A stretch of 64,000 nucleotides of DNA from Isoetes taiwanensis (lineage: Eukaryota > Streptophyta > Lycopodiopsida > Isoetales > Isoetaceae): the NCBI GenBank assembly GCA_021234155.1, contig JAJEKV010000236.1, positions 310,001 to 374,000 of the forward strand. The letters run 5' to 3'. Below are positions 20,687 to 32,043 of this stretch, one piece after another. The translations under genes and the position numbers were made by a program. Under the pieces are notes generated by a model. That model saw only the letters and a program-made list of their open reading frames with translations, was not told the origin of the DNA and made no database searches. Within the stretch, counting starts at the first letter, position 1. The number at the start of each line of letters is the position of its first letter.

Positions 20687-22465
20687 ATGACATATTCAAC
20701 AAAATTTGGACTTATTCAGATTTAATAGATAGCACTTCAAGAATGCCATTATAAGAATATATGTATTGTTTGATTCTTCTTGATTGTTATAATTTTTATA
20801 AGTTTTAATTATATATGTTTATCTTTCAATTAAAAGTATAATGATTATCAAAGAATAAGCTTGATTTCCAAACTAATTTTCATTTGAATCTATTTAGAAT
20901 TAGATATTTCAAAAATATAAAAATTTCATTATCTAGTGATTTAACAGATTCAAAATTTAGCAATCATGATAATTAAATGAAATCTGGTGGTTTGATAAGC
21001 AATTGACTTAAAACTATTAATAGAATTTCACAATTTAAAAACATTTACACTTTTAAAAATATTTTAAGAAAAGTTTTAGGTTGAAATTAATTAATGATAT
21101 AAAGTTATTGGTTTAATAATAACTATTCAATAACTTATTATTAATGAAATAAAATATATTGACATTTAATCAATAATTATAAACTATTTATTTTTTATTA
21201 AATATAAATGTAATCATTTAATTAATTTCAATCTAAAACTTTCTTAAATATTTTGAAAAGAATAGCATTTTAATTATACAGAGTTATCTTAGATGAAAAT
21301 TTAATTGTAAATAGATGAAACCGAGAATTAGTTTAGAAAGCAACTTTAAACTTTAGTAAGTATCATATTTTTTTATCTAAAGATAAACAGAACAAATTAT
21401 TAAAATCAATAGCTACAGAACAAAAAACCATTTTTATTCTGACGGGCCCGGCCCGTCAACAAAAAGTAGATAAATCACTATTTCCTCTCATTCTCTTCCG
21501 GAATTGTTACTAGCTCCGTTATGGGGAATAGAAAGAGGTCAATCATTTGGGAGACTCATTGCCTTTCTTCCAAAGGCAAGAAGCGAAAGTCACCACCAAT
21601 TTCTTATTCAGTTGAAGAAACGCCACTGTCAAGTTCATGTTCAGTTGAAAATGACATATTCAACAAAATTTGGACTTATTCAGATTTAATAGATAGCACT
21701 TCAAGAATGCCATTATAAGAATATATGTATTGTTTGATTCTTCTTGATTGTTATAATTTTTATAAGTTTTAATTATATATGTTTATCTTTCAATTAAAAC
21801 TATAATGATTATCAAAGAATAAGCTTGATTTCCAAACTAATTTTCATTTGAATCTATTTAAAATTAGACATTTCAAGAATATAAAAATTTCATTATCTAG
21901 TAATTTAACAGATTCAAAATTTAGCAATCATGATAATTAAACGAAATCCGATGGTTTGATAAGCAATTGACTTAAAACTATTATTAGAATTTCACAATTT
22001 AAAAACATTTACACTTTTAAAAATACTTTAAGAAAAGTTTTAGGTTGAAATTAATTAATGATATAAAGTTATTGGTTTAAAATTAGCTATTCAATAATTT
22101 ATTATTAATGAAATAAAATATATTGACATTTAATCAATAATTATAAACTATTCATTTTTTATTAAATATAAATGTAATCATTTAATTAATTTCAATCTAA
22201 AACTTTCTTTAAATATTTTGAAAAGAATAGCATTTTAATTATACAGAGTTATCTTAGATGAAAATTTAATTGTAAATAGATAAAACCGAGAATTAGTTTA
22301 GAAAGCAACTTTAAACTTTAGTAAGTATCATATTTTTTTATTTAAAGATAAACAGAACAAATTATTAAAATTAATAAGAGCTAAAAATACATATAATATT
22401 ATCATGGCATCCTTGAAGTACATTTATTAGATTTGAATAAGTCCAAATTTTGTTAAATATGTCAT
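20687..22465. mobile_element. 1.78-kb composite TIR element with internal direct repeats
   Basis: The terminal inverted repeats are about 65 bp: atgacatattcaacaaaatt at the left and its inverted near-copy ending at 22465. They are flanked by aatt (20683-20686 and 22466-22469), present once in copy 1. The interior is two direct ~725-bp copies of the left part (20687-21410 and 21651-22375) separated by a 240-bp unique, less AT-rich piece. Only the second copy continues to the right TIR. AT-rich, with no transposase seen, so non-autonomous. The superfamily is not assignable from the ends alone. Confidence 0.85.
21521..21718 (+). other. Short ORF running from the unique spacer into the internal TIR copy
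   Basis: The frame MGNRKRSIIWETHCLSSKGK... has codon-like composition in the unique spacer and continues into the second internal copy of the element end (NDIFNKIWTYSDLID). The terminal repeat may thus have been coding, or the element may have captured an exon. No family recognised and no start context checked. Confidence 0.25.
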
Positions 22466-24450
22466 AATTCTAATAATAGTACGTTTGCTGTGCTCTTTGA
22501 TTGAGTCACATATACCTATTGGTCTTTGTGGATGGAAAAAATCATTCAATTCAATTCAAATTTGTCTGATAAACGAGACAAGCACCAATTCTTGCTTAAT
22601 TATTTTAATCGTCCACTATTGTTACCATGATGGTGCATTTATGTCGTACTGCATTGTTAGTAAGAGGTTCCCACTTTAACATGTTCTGCAACATGTTAAG
22701 AAATTGCTACAAATGGTATACTATCGTGGAAAACACCGCCATTATGACAACTTTGAGATTATGACATCTGCAGTTTATTCGTATCTTGAACACATAAATG
22801 TAGAATGAAAACAAGAAATCCAGCTCGCTATGACATCAAAAGCTCGCGACAACTTCGAGCATTTCAGATGCGATTTCTAAGAACTCAGATCGACTCCCCC
22901 CTATCCAAGTCCAGTCATTTCGGTAACTCGGATCTAACCTCAAAGCATGCTTCCAAGGACAGAGATGGCAAGAGGTCATGACCTTCAAAAGGATGAGAGT
23001 TCATAGTGTGTGCTGCATGAAGATATCACGACCCTAAGGGCATGACAACTTTGCCTAAATAGGTCATGTCCCTCATGGCATGACCCTGTTCAAAAGATTC
23101 CCCAATGGCCATCACAACGAGGATGGCCGCTCAGGTTCTTCAGCAGACATTTCAGGAGTCGTTTCCTGCTTCGTTTCTAGTAGTTTTGCTATTTTGAGCC
23201 TGAGGCCATTGTACTATATATATTATAAATATTGACTTAGAAGCTTACAAGATTTATAGCTTTTTCTCGTGTTTTATTCTGAGCTCTAATCAGTTATCAA
23301 AGTATTCAAATTTCATCATCTGTTTGGTTCAAAGGACCACACAGTTGTCTACCTTGCAGAGGATCCCGAACCCAACCCTAACCTTAACATTGACATTGTT
23401 GCCGGGTCTTAGTTCGACTATTTGTTCCACTTGGTTGTCATGTCTTCCCGAGACACTACTCAAGATGAAGTTCTACAGCAACCTACTGAACATTTAGATC
23501 GTCAACTATATAGGGATTACTAATGCAAACCTTTTCATGAATTTAGAAAGAGATTGCACATGCTCTCAAACACAACTAGCATCTCCTATGCCAAGCTTAC
23601 AATCTCTACAATCTTGTCCATGTTCTCCACAATTTAGCCTAGTGGTTCACATCTGCATTCTCCTCCACCTTATGGATCACGCCATTAGACACATGTTCAA
23701 TATACTCCAGCACAGTACTATGCCAGTCCTGAAAGCGCTTATGTTCGCATCCCCCATATCCCATCCCCTCATATTTCTCAACTACATTCTCCACATCATG
23801 TTCCAGTATATCAGATTTTCTCTAAAACTCGACCATGTTTCAGTCTATCGCTTGGATGAAATACAAGTAAATGAGGATGGTGACATGTGCTTGAAAATTC
23901 TAACTACCAAACCCCTGTCAATCTTCTCTTTGGCTCCACTATTAGCAATCAAATCTTTGGGACCCATCCCCATCCATCATGGATGTTGATGCTCTTCTAC
24001 AGGCAGATGAACTATGAAGATTATGTTTGCTGATCATCTGGTTTGCTACAAGCTACAATATGTCAAATCAGTCTCATTGTCTTGATCAGTATGAGCAGTC
24101 AAAGGTTTATATATGAACAAAGTGTATCTTCTTAGATGTTATATATTGTGATGTTCTTACTTCAATTTCTTCTTTTGCAGATATTATCATAGTGCATTTT
24201 TTCTCTTGTAGATATTCCCTTCCTTAGGTTTGTGGTTTTTGGTGTCTTTGTTTTATTATTGATATATGTCGCATTGCAAAGAGACCCACTTTTATGACAT
24301 GTGATATCATGCAAACGTCAAGAATATCATCATAGCTTTGCATCCCTTACTCATGCTCGCTCTGGAATGTAGATTAGAATTACATTATATTCGGTTTAAA
24401 CTAGAATGGGTATAGATTCTAAACGTATTTGTTTGACTACATTTGGGACC

Positions 24451-25080
24451 TGACATGGAATAATTTAAGGGCTAAACTTAGCTATTTGGCGATTTTTTAA
24501 CACATTTTCAAAAAGAATTGGCTAAAGTAAATGAAAAAAATGTGGAAAAAAATTAATAATTTTAGCTTAACGTTTTCCGGGACTGCACCATTCCTGGAGC
24601 TCTTTAGCCAAATGCTAGAAAGTAAAAGAGTCAAATTTTTATTGTTTAGCTAAACCACAGAAACTTTTAAAAATGAATTTCGGGCTAGTTTAGCTAATAT
24701 CGATTAGTAGTTTAGTTTCTAGCATTATAAATTAATTTGAGGCCTAGACTTGCTAGTTAGCATTATTTTAGAATATTTTCTCAAAGAAAATGACTAAAAT
24801 AAGTGGAAACAATTGAAAAAAAAGCATAGTAATTTGGCTTAATATTTTTCGTTGGACACCAGAGAAATTTTTGGGATGATATTTGGGTTAGTTTAGCTAA
24901 ATGCTAGAAAGTATGAGAAGAAAAATGTGTAGAGTTTAGTTAAACCACAGAAAGTTTTGGGATTAATATCGAGCAAGTTTAGCTAAAGTCATTCTGGCTA
25001 ATAAGAAATATGTGATTAGTAATTTATTCCCTATAATCATGAAGTTGATTGCAAGCTCTGTTCAAAGATCAACATGCCAA
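24451..25080. repeat. Two-unit ~290-bp tandem repeat
   Basis: Units near 24490-24780 and 24770-25010 share, in order, a tttctcaaa..aa.tg.ctaaa stretch, gcttaa.tttttc, ctaaatgctagaaagta and taaaccacagaaa. Diverged and AT-rich, no ORF. Confidence 0.6.
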
Positions 25081-25104
25081 AACACAGTCCCACACACAGT
25101 TCAC

Positions 25105-25205
25105 TGCGTGGTTATCCCGGCCAAAAAACAATGGTTAGCTCGGACAAAAATGTGGTTAGGTCGGACATGACAGTGGTTAACCCAGACATGTGTCCGGGTT
25201 TACCA
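25105..25205. repeat. Short minisatellite, four ~22-bp units
   Basis: Units of the type gtggtta..c.cggacaa.a repeat about four times and end in an inverted variant (tccgggtttaccac). Confidence 0.6.
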
Positions 25206-25585
25206 CATCCCGGAGTAGATATACGGCGTTCCTAAATTTTGTCTCTTCGAGTTCTTCGTCCACATGGGGCAAAATTTACTGCATCGCCCACGAATACTGA
25301 ATCCCCTACCCAGAAATTTTCCAATCTTGGGCATGATAAGCGTAGCACCTGGGAACTCAAAAACTTTATTATGTAATTGATTGAAATTCTTTTATGCAAT
25401 TGGCCGGCGCAGATGTGACTTCACCCTAAGGCAGATGGAGAGAGGGACGTATCATAACCACGTATTGTACCACAGTCCAAGAATGCAATAGTGCACGCTT
25501 TAAGCATTAGGGTAAAGTGCAACTTTTAATATTTCAATATGAAGCGTATATCATTTAGTTGGAGTCCTATATGTAGCTTTAGAAT

Positions 25586-25743
25586 ACGTAATGTTTGGGT
25601 AGAGAACATTTCAAGCAATTTCAGACTTAGATTATTTCTTTAATCTAATCAGTATGTGTCTACGAACAAGGAAGGAAATGATGCGACGAAGGATGAAATC
25701 AGGCAAGATCTCCCTAAAATGTTCTCTACCCCAAACATTACGT
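25586..25743. mobile_element. Foldback element, outer arms
   Basis: acgtaatgtttgggtagaga..(25586-25611) and its inverted copy at 25717-25743 (one extra C) form ~26-bp arms around 105 bp. No transposase is present. Short ORFs crossing it are artefacts of the palindrome. Confidence 0.75.
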
Positions 25744-25751
25744 TGGGTAAT

Positions 25752-25826
25752 CGGTGCAGGCAGGTCCTTGCGCAGGGCTCGGGCATGGCTCGCCATGCCC
25801 TTACCCTGCGTAAGGGCCTGCCTGCG
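25752..25826. repeat. GC-rich hairpin next to the foldback
   Basis: Two ~36-base arms (ggtgcaggcaggtccttgcg... and ...gggcctgcctgcgcc) pair with about six mismatches around a ctcg loop. It could form a long hairpin RNA if transcribed, or be a MITE core. Confidence 0.75.
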
Positions 25827-26259
25827 CCAATTATCCCTAACAAAAAACAAGAGATGACATTTAATAAGGCAGTAAGCTTGTCAAATAAGATGCTAATACA
25901 CTGTAGATTGGCTTTAAATCTGTCAGAAATGGAGAATGAAACTTATCTTGAAAATTGAAATAATAAGAAGGTGTGACCAGGTGGGCTCAAAACTATACAG
26001 AACCACGCCCTATAGCTTTGATTCAGGCATCCTTAACACTTATGCTCCAAGTCTGAATGAACAAAGCTTTGGCCTTATGCTCTTCCGCCTTCTGCATGTC
26101 TCTGCTCCGGCTCCTCCGCCTTCTATCTGTCTCTGCTCCTCTGCACCTATAATAGCAGACGGGCAATCTGCTACAAAGTTCATGAAGGTCTGGTCAAAGA
26201 TCCGAAAAGGTAGGTTAGCTTGCATTCTGCTCCCATCTGCAACCCCCTGATGACACATG

Positions 26260-26313
26260 TCTATTCTATTCTATTCTATTCTATTCTATTCTATTCTATT
26301 CTATTCTATTCTA
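26260..26313. repeat. (tctat)n microsatellite
   Basis: About ten uninterrupted pentanucleotide units. It may be the tail of a retroelement lying to its left (25960-26258), but no body was recognised. Confidence 0.85.
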
Positions 26314-26335
26314 AAGAATTGTGTGCAGAAGTTAA

Positions 26336-26445
26336 TTTATAGAATGCATTCCAGAATGAACTCCAGAATGCATTCAGAATGATCTCCAGAATATAGTCCA
26401 GAATTTCAAAAATTCAAAGTCCAGAATTTCCAGAATTTACAATGA
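26336..26445. repeat. ccagaat-type short repeats
   Basis: The heptamer ccagaat or its variants recurs about eight times with 8-12 base spacing, together with gcattc palindromes. Confidence 0.6.
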
Positions 26446-26625
26446 TTCAAAGGATTTAAAAGACTCAAATGTTCGGATTTCCATTTACACTTCAAAGCTT
26501 TACATTTGCAAGTTCATCCAAGTTCTCAAAATACTTGATGAAACATTCAAATTCAGACTGAAAACAAAGCCAAAAAAAAAAAAAAAAACACACAGCAGAA
26601 CTTTATTTCATCATCAGCTTGTCAT

Positions 26626-28130
26626 TTCATTATCTTCTTGACAAGCTCCTCCAGGTCGAAGCTGCCACCTCCAGGAAGAATTATACAATTGCTAAAGGTT
26701 CCACCTGCGATACTAGTCGAACCAATGTCAACATTCAAGTTAAAAGCCCTCCTCAATCTCTGATTCTATCAAGCAAGCTCCTCTAAAGAAATGTTATCGA
26801 AAAAATCATCATCTAGCTCAGTTGAAGGTCGAGAAACTACAGCCTTCATGTCAGTCTTAGTATTGTCACTCAAATAACTAAAATTTAACTGCATTGTCTG
26901 ACTTCATTCCTATCATAGAAAAAAAATACAGATTAAAAGCATTCTACAACATCAATTAAAATAACAAAATAAATAAAATAATGACATACCGGCAACACTA
27001 GGATTTTGAAAAACATTAAAGGAACCAGAATTCTGCTTGATATCATAGTCATTCAACAATTCTGATTCATACACGTCATTAAACATTCTACGTGAACCGT
27101 CAGGATTAAAAGGTTGTCCCACAATCGGCATAGCAGCTTTGGCCCTCATATCATTTGTTTTGTCATACCTATTCAATTAATTATATTGTCATAACTTTGA
27201 AAAACTAGTCATAAAAAACTTACAGAAAAACACTACAAACAAACTAGAAACAAAAAAATAATTAGTAATCTTTTATATGTCTCAAGGTCTCTGAACCAGT
27301 AACTGTCATACCAACATCAATTGGAACATTTGCCCTAGCCAACCTACTAACAACAGAACTTCGACCTGATTTTACAGAAAAATTCCCTTCCGCTCCAATG
27401 CTACGCAACATGTACTTCATCCAGCCACCTAAGACTTTGGCACTAATCCTGTGTTTCTTATTGTACCATGCTTGCAAATACAACAAGAATTAGAACATAT
27501 AATTACCAGGAAATAGGCAGAAAATCAAAGACACTTACATCACTTTTTGGAGAATTAATGGCCTGCATGAACACAAACCTTTCTGCCTTCTCATTCTCAT
27601 CGTACACAGGAAGATGTCTCAATAGACCTTAAAAATCACATCCAATTCATAGCACTTCATTGGCAGCCTGAAACTTTCTTCCTGATATTTAGTCATTGAT
27701 ACATCATAACTTTTTGCTTAACCTCTCATTGTATTCCAAACATTGTGCACCATCTATATTGAGAACGTGAAAGTCATTCACCACTAGTTTATATAGCTCT
27801 TCCCTTCTTCTAATTGCAAAACGAGAAACACAATAAAACATAAACCGACGCTGTAATCCTCTTACACTATGGACAGAATGGTCAATATCAGCTAACAAAG
27901 CTTGCTCAGTAGCAAAGCTAATCTCCTCCACTTTCTTCCTTTTACCACAGATTCCAGGAGTAAGCCTCGGCCTCCTCATTGTGGCAATGCAAGCCTTCCT
28001 AGCATTGGAAAATATTGGACTTGCTCTTATATCAGATGCAATTTCCTCCACACCTATCATTCCAATCCTGATTTCTTGAGCCCTCCTAATAATTGCACCA
28101 AACTTTCGGAACATATCCTGCAGACTAAAG
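26626..28130 (-). pseudogene. Crypton-like tyrosine recombinase, 3' half and central copy A
   Basis: Minus-strand exons encode the core and C-terminus of a DUF3504/Crypton-type recombinase. The central exon (28126 to about 27620) reads MFRKFGAIIRRAQEI, ASPIFSNARKACIATMRR, ATEQALLADID, FCVSRFAIRRREELYKLVV, with two frameshifts near its end. The catalytic exon (27480-27262) reads AWYNKKHRISAKVLGGWMKY, KSGRSSVVSRLARANVP, VTGSETLRHIKDY. Then comes an exon NRYDKTNDMRAKAAMPIVGQ (27172-26992) and a last exon ending LEELVKKIMK at about 26626. Order and spacing match the ZMYM/QRICH1/Crypton domain: FRR-R box, then H..R, TGH, Y. Here the expected His of H..R is Lys and TGH is TGS, while Arg and Tyr remain, so cleavage may be lost. 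Introns have GT-AG ends. Confidence 0.8.
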
Positions 28131-28254
28131 GAAGAAACAAGACATTAGTACAAAATAAACAAAAGAAGAAGGAAACAAACTAGCACACACAACTTACGTC
28201 TCAGTTGGGTACAAACCATCATTAATCTTGCAAACTTGCAACATAAACTGCTCA
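27389..28254. repeat. 866-bp direct duplication, copy A
   Basis: Repeated at 30077-30942 with the same length and about eight base differences seen by eye. Its right edge ends inside the 5' exon of the recombinase gene (..aaactgctca), where unrelated sequence starts. Confidence 0.97.
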
Positions 28255-30076
28255 TGATAAAGATTATGATGTAACAAGGACAGCCAGGACCGTCGAACCT
28301 CACCGCCGGCACTAGGATGAGCAAACTCCACCTCGGCAATACCAACCCCGCAACCTTTTCAGAGAATGAAATGCCAGTGCCTGAAGAAGAATTATCCCAG
28401 ATAAGGTTAGACATACAGGAAATAAGGGCTTTCTTAGCAGAAAGGGCAGCCAACATGAAACGGATCTAGCCCCTTGGCCTAGGCCGTTGCACTAAATAAC
28501 TCGAGTAGAGACAATCAACACATCCAAACTTCTATTCACAACCAAATAATCACAACTTCCATTGATAAAGTTTGGGTACAATCAAATAATTTACATAGGC
28601 CCAAGGCCACACATGCTTAGAAAAAAACTCTCTTTTCGCCCATATCAAAATACACACATAATATACACTACACCCAAGTCAACCCCTTCACCCCCATGCT
28701 TAATTGGCCCTTTGATCTTCCCCCTCCTCGGAAGTGACCGAGGAGGAGTCGCCAGAGCTACCCTCGGAAGACTCTCCATCCGTCTCCGGGTCTTGGGCCT
28801 CAATCTGGGGATGCCTTTGCGCATAATACAACTCCCTAAACAAAGATATTAGGATCTCATAAACTCGCTCCTTAGACATTAAAGCCGGCTCAGCCTCCGT
28901 CTCGTTGAACCACCAAGTAACAAAAGAGTCTAGGTCCAACACAATCGTGGCTTCAGGACGTGCCATCTTACAACACAGCAAACATCGGGGGTTAGTCCAC
29001 AAGGACTAAGTGGGGAGGGACGTTGGGATCATCAAATTCATGCATAACAGTAAAAATAACAATAATACGTGATTTACCTGGTACGTTGATACTCCCCTGC
29101 AAGGTTAGTACATTCTATGACTATCATTTTCCATGCATACTATATGCCAAGCGTAATCCTTGGGTGGCGATCCCAAGGAGACCACTCTCTCCATCTGTAC
29201 GTACAGGGTTCAACTCATCCGTCAGGCCATCTGGCACGGATGCGGAGTTACACGGCCTCCGAAGGTGGGCCGTTGAATGCAAATGCACAACATTCTTGAT
29301 ACAAGTGCACTACATCCATAATACCATCTCAGATACATAATACAATTCCGTAAGATGCCCCCATACCCAATTCATACTTATAGAGCAACCTACATATAGA
29401 CATTCCACATCATATACTAGCTAGGCAGATTCTTTTCCCTACTACGGAACGGCAACAACATTCAATGGAATCTTGGTCTCATAAGGTAGGTTTGCCTAGC
29501 GGTTGGTAGAAGGTAACTACAATTGACAAGAACACCTAAGGTTTTCAAGGTGTAACTTTATAACAACTTAAGGTTTAAGTTTTAACTTTAAAATAAGATT
29601 TTTAAAGGTCTGGGGATACCGGACCCTGGTATCCCCCTGCAATGAAAATCAGAAATTTACTGTCACAGGTTCGTGGGTGCCCAACAGCGGCCCCTTTTTG
29701 CTGGCCGACTGGACAAGTTCATCCAAGGCAGGAGTTCCTTCCCAAACACATTCAGAGTGCAAAAAGCCTGTCTTTAGAATAAGAATCAGAGTAAGAAGAC
29801 AGATCGATGGGCTTTGCCAGGGCAGGCCGATAGGCAGACAGAAGGAAGATGTTACAGCAGACTAAAGCAAGCGTAGGTTCACTGGATTTGATGGCCGAAT
29901 TCAAGCAGGGTCTGCCGGATTTTAGATGATCATAGCAGTTAAACAAGCAAGGTGCACAATAAGGATTCTTGCTCTAAACTGGATTTCGGATCACAAGCCA
30001 CTGGCATCTATGCTTCAAAAAAACTGCTTCACACAATCCGACCCCAATCAGGCCCAATCACACAATCCGACCCCAA
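28255..30076. other. 1.8-kb insert between the duplicated recombinase segments
   Basis: Unrelated to the recombinase. It holds an acidic minus-strand ORF (28700-28963) and further sequence without recognised genes. Near 29170-29270 a block rich in cc/gg (gtggcgatcccaaggag ... ggtgggccgttgaatgc) vaguely recalls LTR ends of the family at 43 kb, but I could not align it convincingly. The insert starts and ends exactly at the ends of the 866-bp copies. Confidence 0.7.
28700..28963 (-). CDS. Small acidic ORF of unknown function
   Basis: MARPEATIVLDLDSFVTWWF.. is followed by a helical segment (RVYEILISLFRELYYAQR) and a Ser/Glu-rich acidic tail (DGESSEGSSGDSSSV). About 87 residues. The MARP start and acidic character faintly recall ORF-b of the H3-bearing LTR elements, but there is no solid alignment. 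It could be a truncated retroelement accessory ORF. Confidence 0.3.
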   Translation of the reverse strand, partial: ARPEATIVLDLDSFVTWWFNETEAEPALMSKERVYEILISLFRELYYAQRHPQIEAQDPETDGESSEGSSGDSSSVTSEEGEDQRAN

Positions 30077-30942
30077 TCCGCTCCAATGCTACGCAACATG
30101 TACTTCATCCAGCCACCTAAGACTTTGGCACTAACCCTGTGTTTCTTATTGTACCATGCTTGCAAATACAACAAGAATTAAAACATATAATTACCAGGAA
30201 ATAGGCAGAAAATCAAAGATACTTACATCACTTTTTGGAGAATTAATGGCCTGCATGAACACAAACCTTTCTGCCTTCTCATTCTCATCGTACACAGGAA
30301 GATGTCTCAATAGACCTTAAAAATCACATCCAATTCATAGCACTTCATTGGCAGCCTGAAACTTTCTTCCTGATATTTAGTCATTGATACATCATAACTT
30401 TTTGCTTAACCTCTCATTGTATTCCAAACATTGTGCACCATCTATATTGAGAACGTGAAAGTCATTCACCACTAGTTTATATAGCTCTTCCCTTCCTCTA
30501 ATTGCAAAACGAGAAACACAATAAAACATAAACCGGCGCTGTAATCCTCTGACACTATGGACAGAATGGTCAATATCAGCTAACAAAGCTTGCTCAGTAG
30601 CAAAGCTAATCTCCTCCACTTTCTTCCTTTTACCACAGATTCCAGGAGTAAGCCTCGACCTCCTCATTGTGGCAATGCAAGCCTTCCTAGCATTGGAAAA
30701 TATTGGACTTGCTCTTACATCAGATGCAATTTCCTCCACACCTATCATTCCAATCCTGATTTCTTGAGCCCTCCTAATAATTGCACCAAACTTTCGGAAC
30801 ATATCCTGCAGACTAAAGGAAGAAACAAGACATTAGTACAAAATAAACAAAAGAAGAAGGAAACAAACTAGCACACACAACTTACGTCTCAGTTGGGTAC
30901 AAACCATCATTAATCTTGCAAACTTGCAACATAAACTGCTCA
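30077..30942. repeat. 866-bp direct duplication, copy B
   Basis: Partner of 27389-28254. Its left edge (tccgctccaatg) abuts the unrelated insert and its right edge continues into the 5' exon of the recombinase gene. Confidence 0.97.
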
Positions 30943-31316
30943 AGCATCCTAGAAAATTCACGCAGATCTAACTCTTCAATTTTTTTGTCAACTGGTAAGC
31001 CTCTTTTGATCCTCCATGCATCAAATCGTATTCTGGCCCATTCAATCTTATCAAACTTTCTGCCAGCAGCATGAACTTGCTTCACAAGTTGCTCATCAAG
31101 TTCCATAAAGGCTACTGACTTTCCAAAACTACTCTGGACAATATTCTCAGGCAGATTCTCCTTATCAGGCTCGCATGCAAACAATGCAGGCATCTTTTCT
31201 ATATCATTCATGTACTCCTTCAATTCCTCTTCGCCAAACTCCTTGGAAAGGTCGGCCTCAAAGTTATCATCTGCATCATCGTCTCCTTGATTCAAAAAAC
31301 ACTCTACACCTCCCAT
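30392..31316 (-). pseudogene. Crypton-like tyrosine recombinase, 5' exon and central copy B
   Basis: The 5' exon (31316-30892) encodes an acidic N-terminus (MGGVECFLNQGDDDADDNFE), then WARIRFDAWRIKRGLPVDKK and a helical region ending LYPTET. These resemble the SAM-like N-terminal part of DUF3504 proteins (W...R...W). A GT-AG intron (about 30890-30819) joins it in frame to the central exon, which is the duplicate of that in copy A (30814 to about 30308). The catalytic exon is missing here because the duplicated segment stops at 30077. Exon 1 here plus the 3' exons of copy A would make up one gene, so the gene was split by the duplication and insert. Two frameshifts are shared by both copies, so decay began earlier. 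Confidence 0.8.
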
Positions 31317-31946
31317 TTCTTGAGTTATCTCTAAATCGATTTCTCTGAAACCAGATCTTCTTGACCTTCAGATGGTATTCCAGCCATAACAAACTGGAAT
31401 GGCACAGAAACTCTGAACTATATAAGGCCAAAGCACAAAAGGAGAAAATGTCGAGCCATTATTACAACGTTTCAAAGACAAGAACCTCGAAAAACCTGAT
31501 AAAAGGAAGAAAGAATGTTAGAAACACAAAAACAGAATAAACATGACAAGAAAATAAAAAAATCACCTAAAACTGAAGGATCTTTCGTGTAAATGCCAAA
31601 CCAGATGGATGTTTCGTCCAAGCGCCTTTAAATCGGCCAAAATTATAAGGATCTTTACACTATTATGTTGCTTATACAAATACACATGTCAGAAGCAAAA
31701 AAACAAACAATACTTCCGCACTAGAGCTGCTTCAAATCCTAGGCGCCGCAAAAAAACCTCTTCAAGCACCCAGCCAAGGTCTTAGAGTGCTATGTTGAAG
31801 CAGCGCCAAAGGCGGAGGTGCCACGGCCGGAGATGGCCGGACACGGAAGAAGAAAGGAAAGAAAATTGTCACAGTAACACCTTTATATGGTGACATGGCA
31901 CTGATGACGTGGCAGAATGCCGGCTAACCTATCTTTCCGTTATGCC
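31317..31946. other. 5' flank of the recombinase gene, nothing recognised
   Basis: Contains a few possible upstream codons in frame (REIDLEITQE) before the MGGVE start, then AT-rich sequence. A GC-rich patch at 31790-31850 encodes no recognisable protein. Confidence 0.4.
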
Positions 31947-32043
31947 AAAGTCCCCTTGAGCTTTTTTCTGGCCTGTCAAGGGGGCCTCCGCGCTCCGTGC
32001 GTTAGCCCCCTTTCCAGGCCAGAAAAAAGCCCAAGGGGACTTT
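31947..32043. mobile_element. Foldback element with 29-bp arms
   Basis: aaagtccccttgagcttttt...(31947-31975) pairs with 32015-32043 with one mismatch. An inner aagggggc/gcccccttt stem extends the hairpin. Half of it recurs at 42084-42127. Confidence 0.85.

Larger units (their letters stand above)
19069..24450 (+). repeat. Segmental duplication, copy 2
   Basis: Direct repeat of 1-4933. It lacks the LINE and lacks ~105 bp of copy 1 near 20359, where ttata flanks the difference. It carries three insertions absent from copy 1: a MITE at 19601-19851, a short (aatag)n-tailed piece at 19943-20007, and a TIR element at 20687-22465. It therefore provides clean before/after pairs for each event. Confidence 0.95.

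Noticed and set aside
1-24450. The two 5-kb copies as LTRs of one giant element
   Set aside because: They contain a gag-like start and lack TG..CA ends, primer site and polypurine tract at their borders.
25632-25958. Overlapping frames on both strands at the foldback
   Set aside because: Created by the palindrome; sense and antisense translations are mutual copies.
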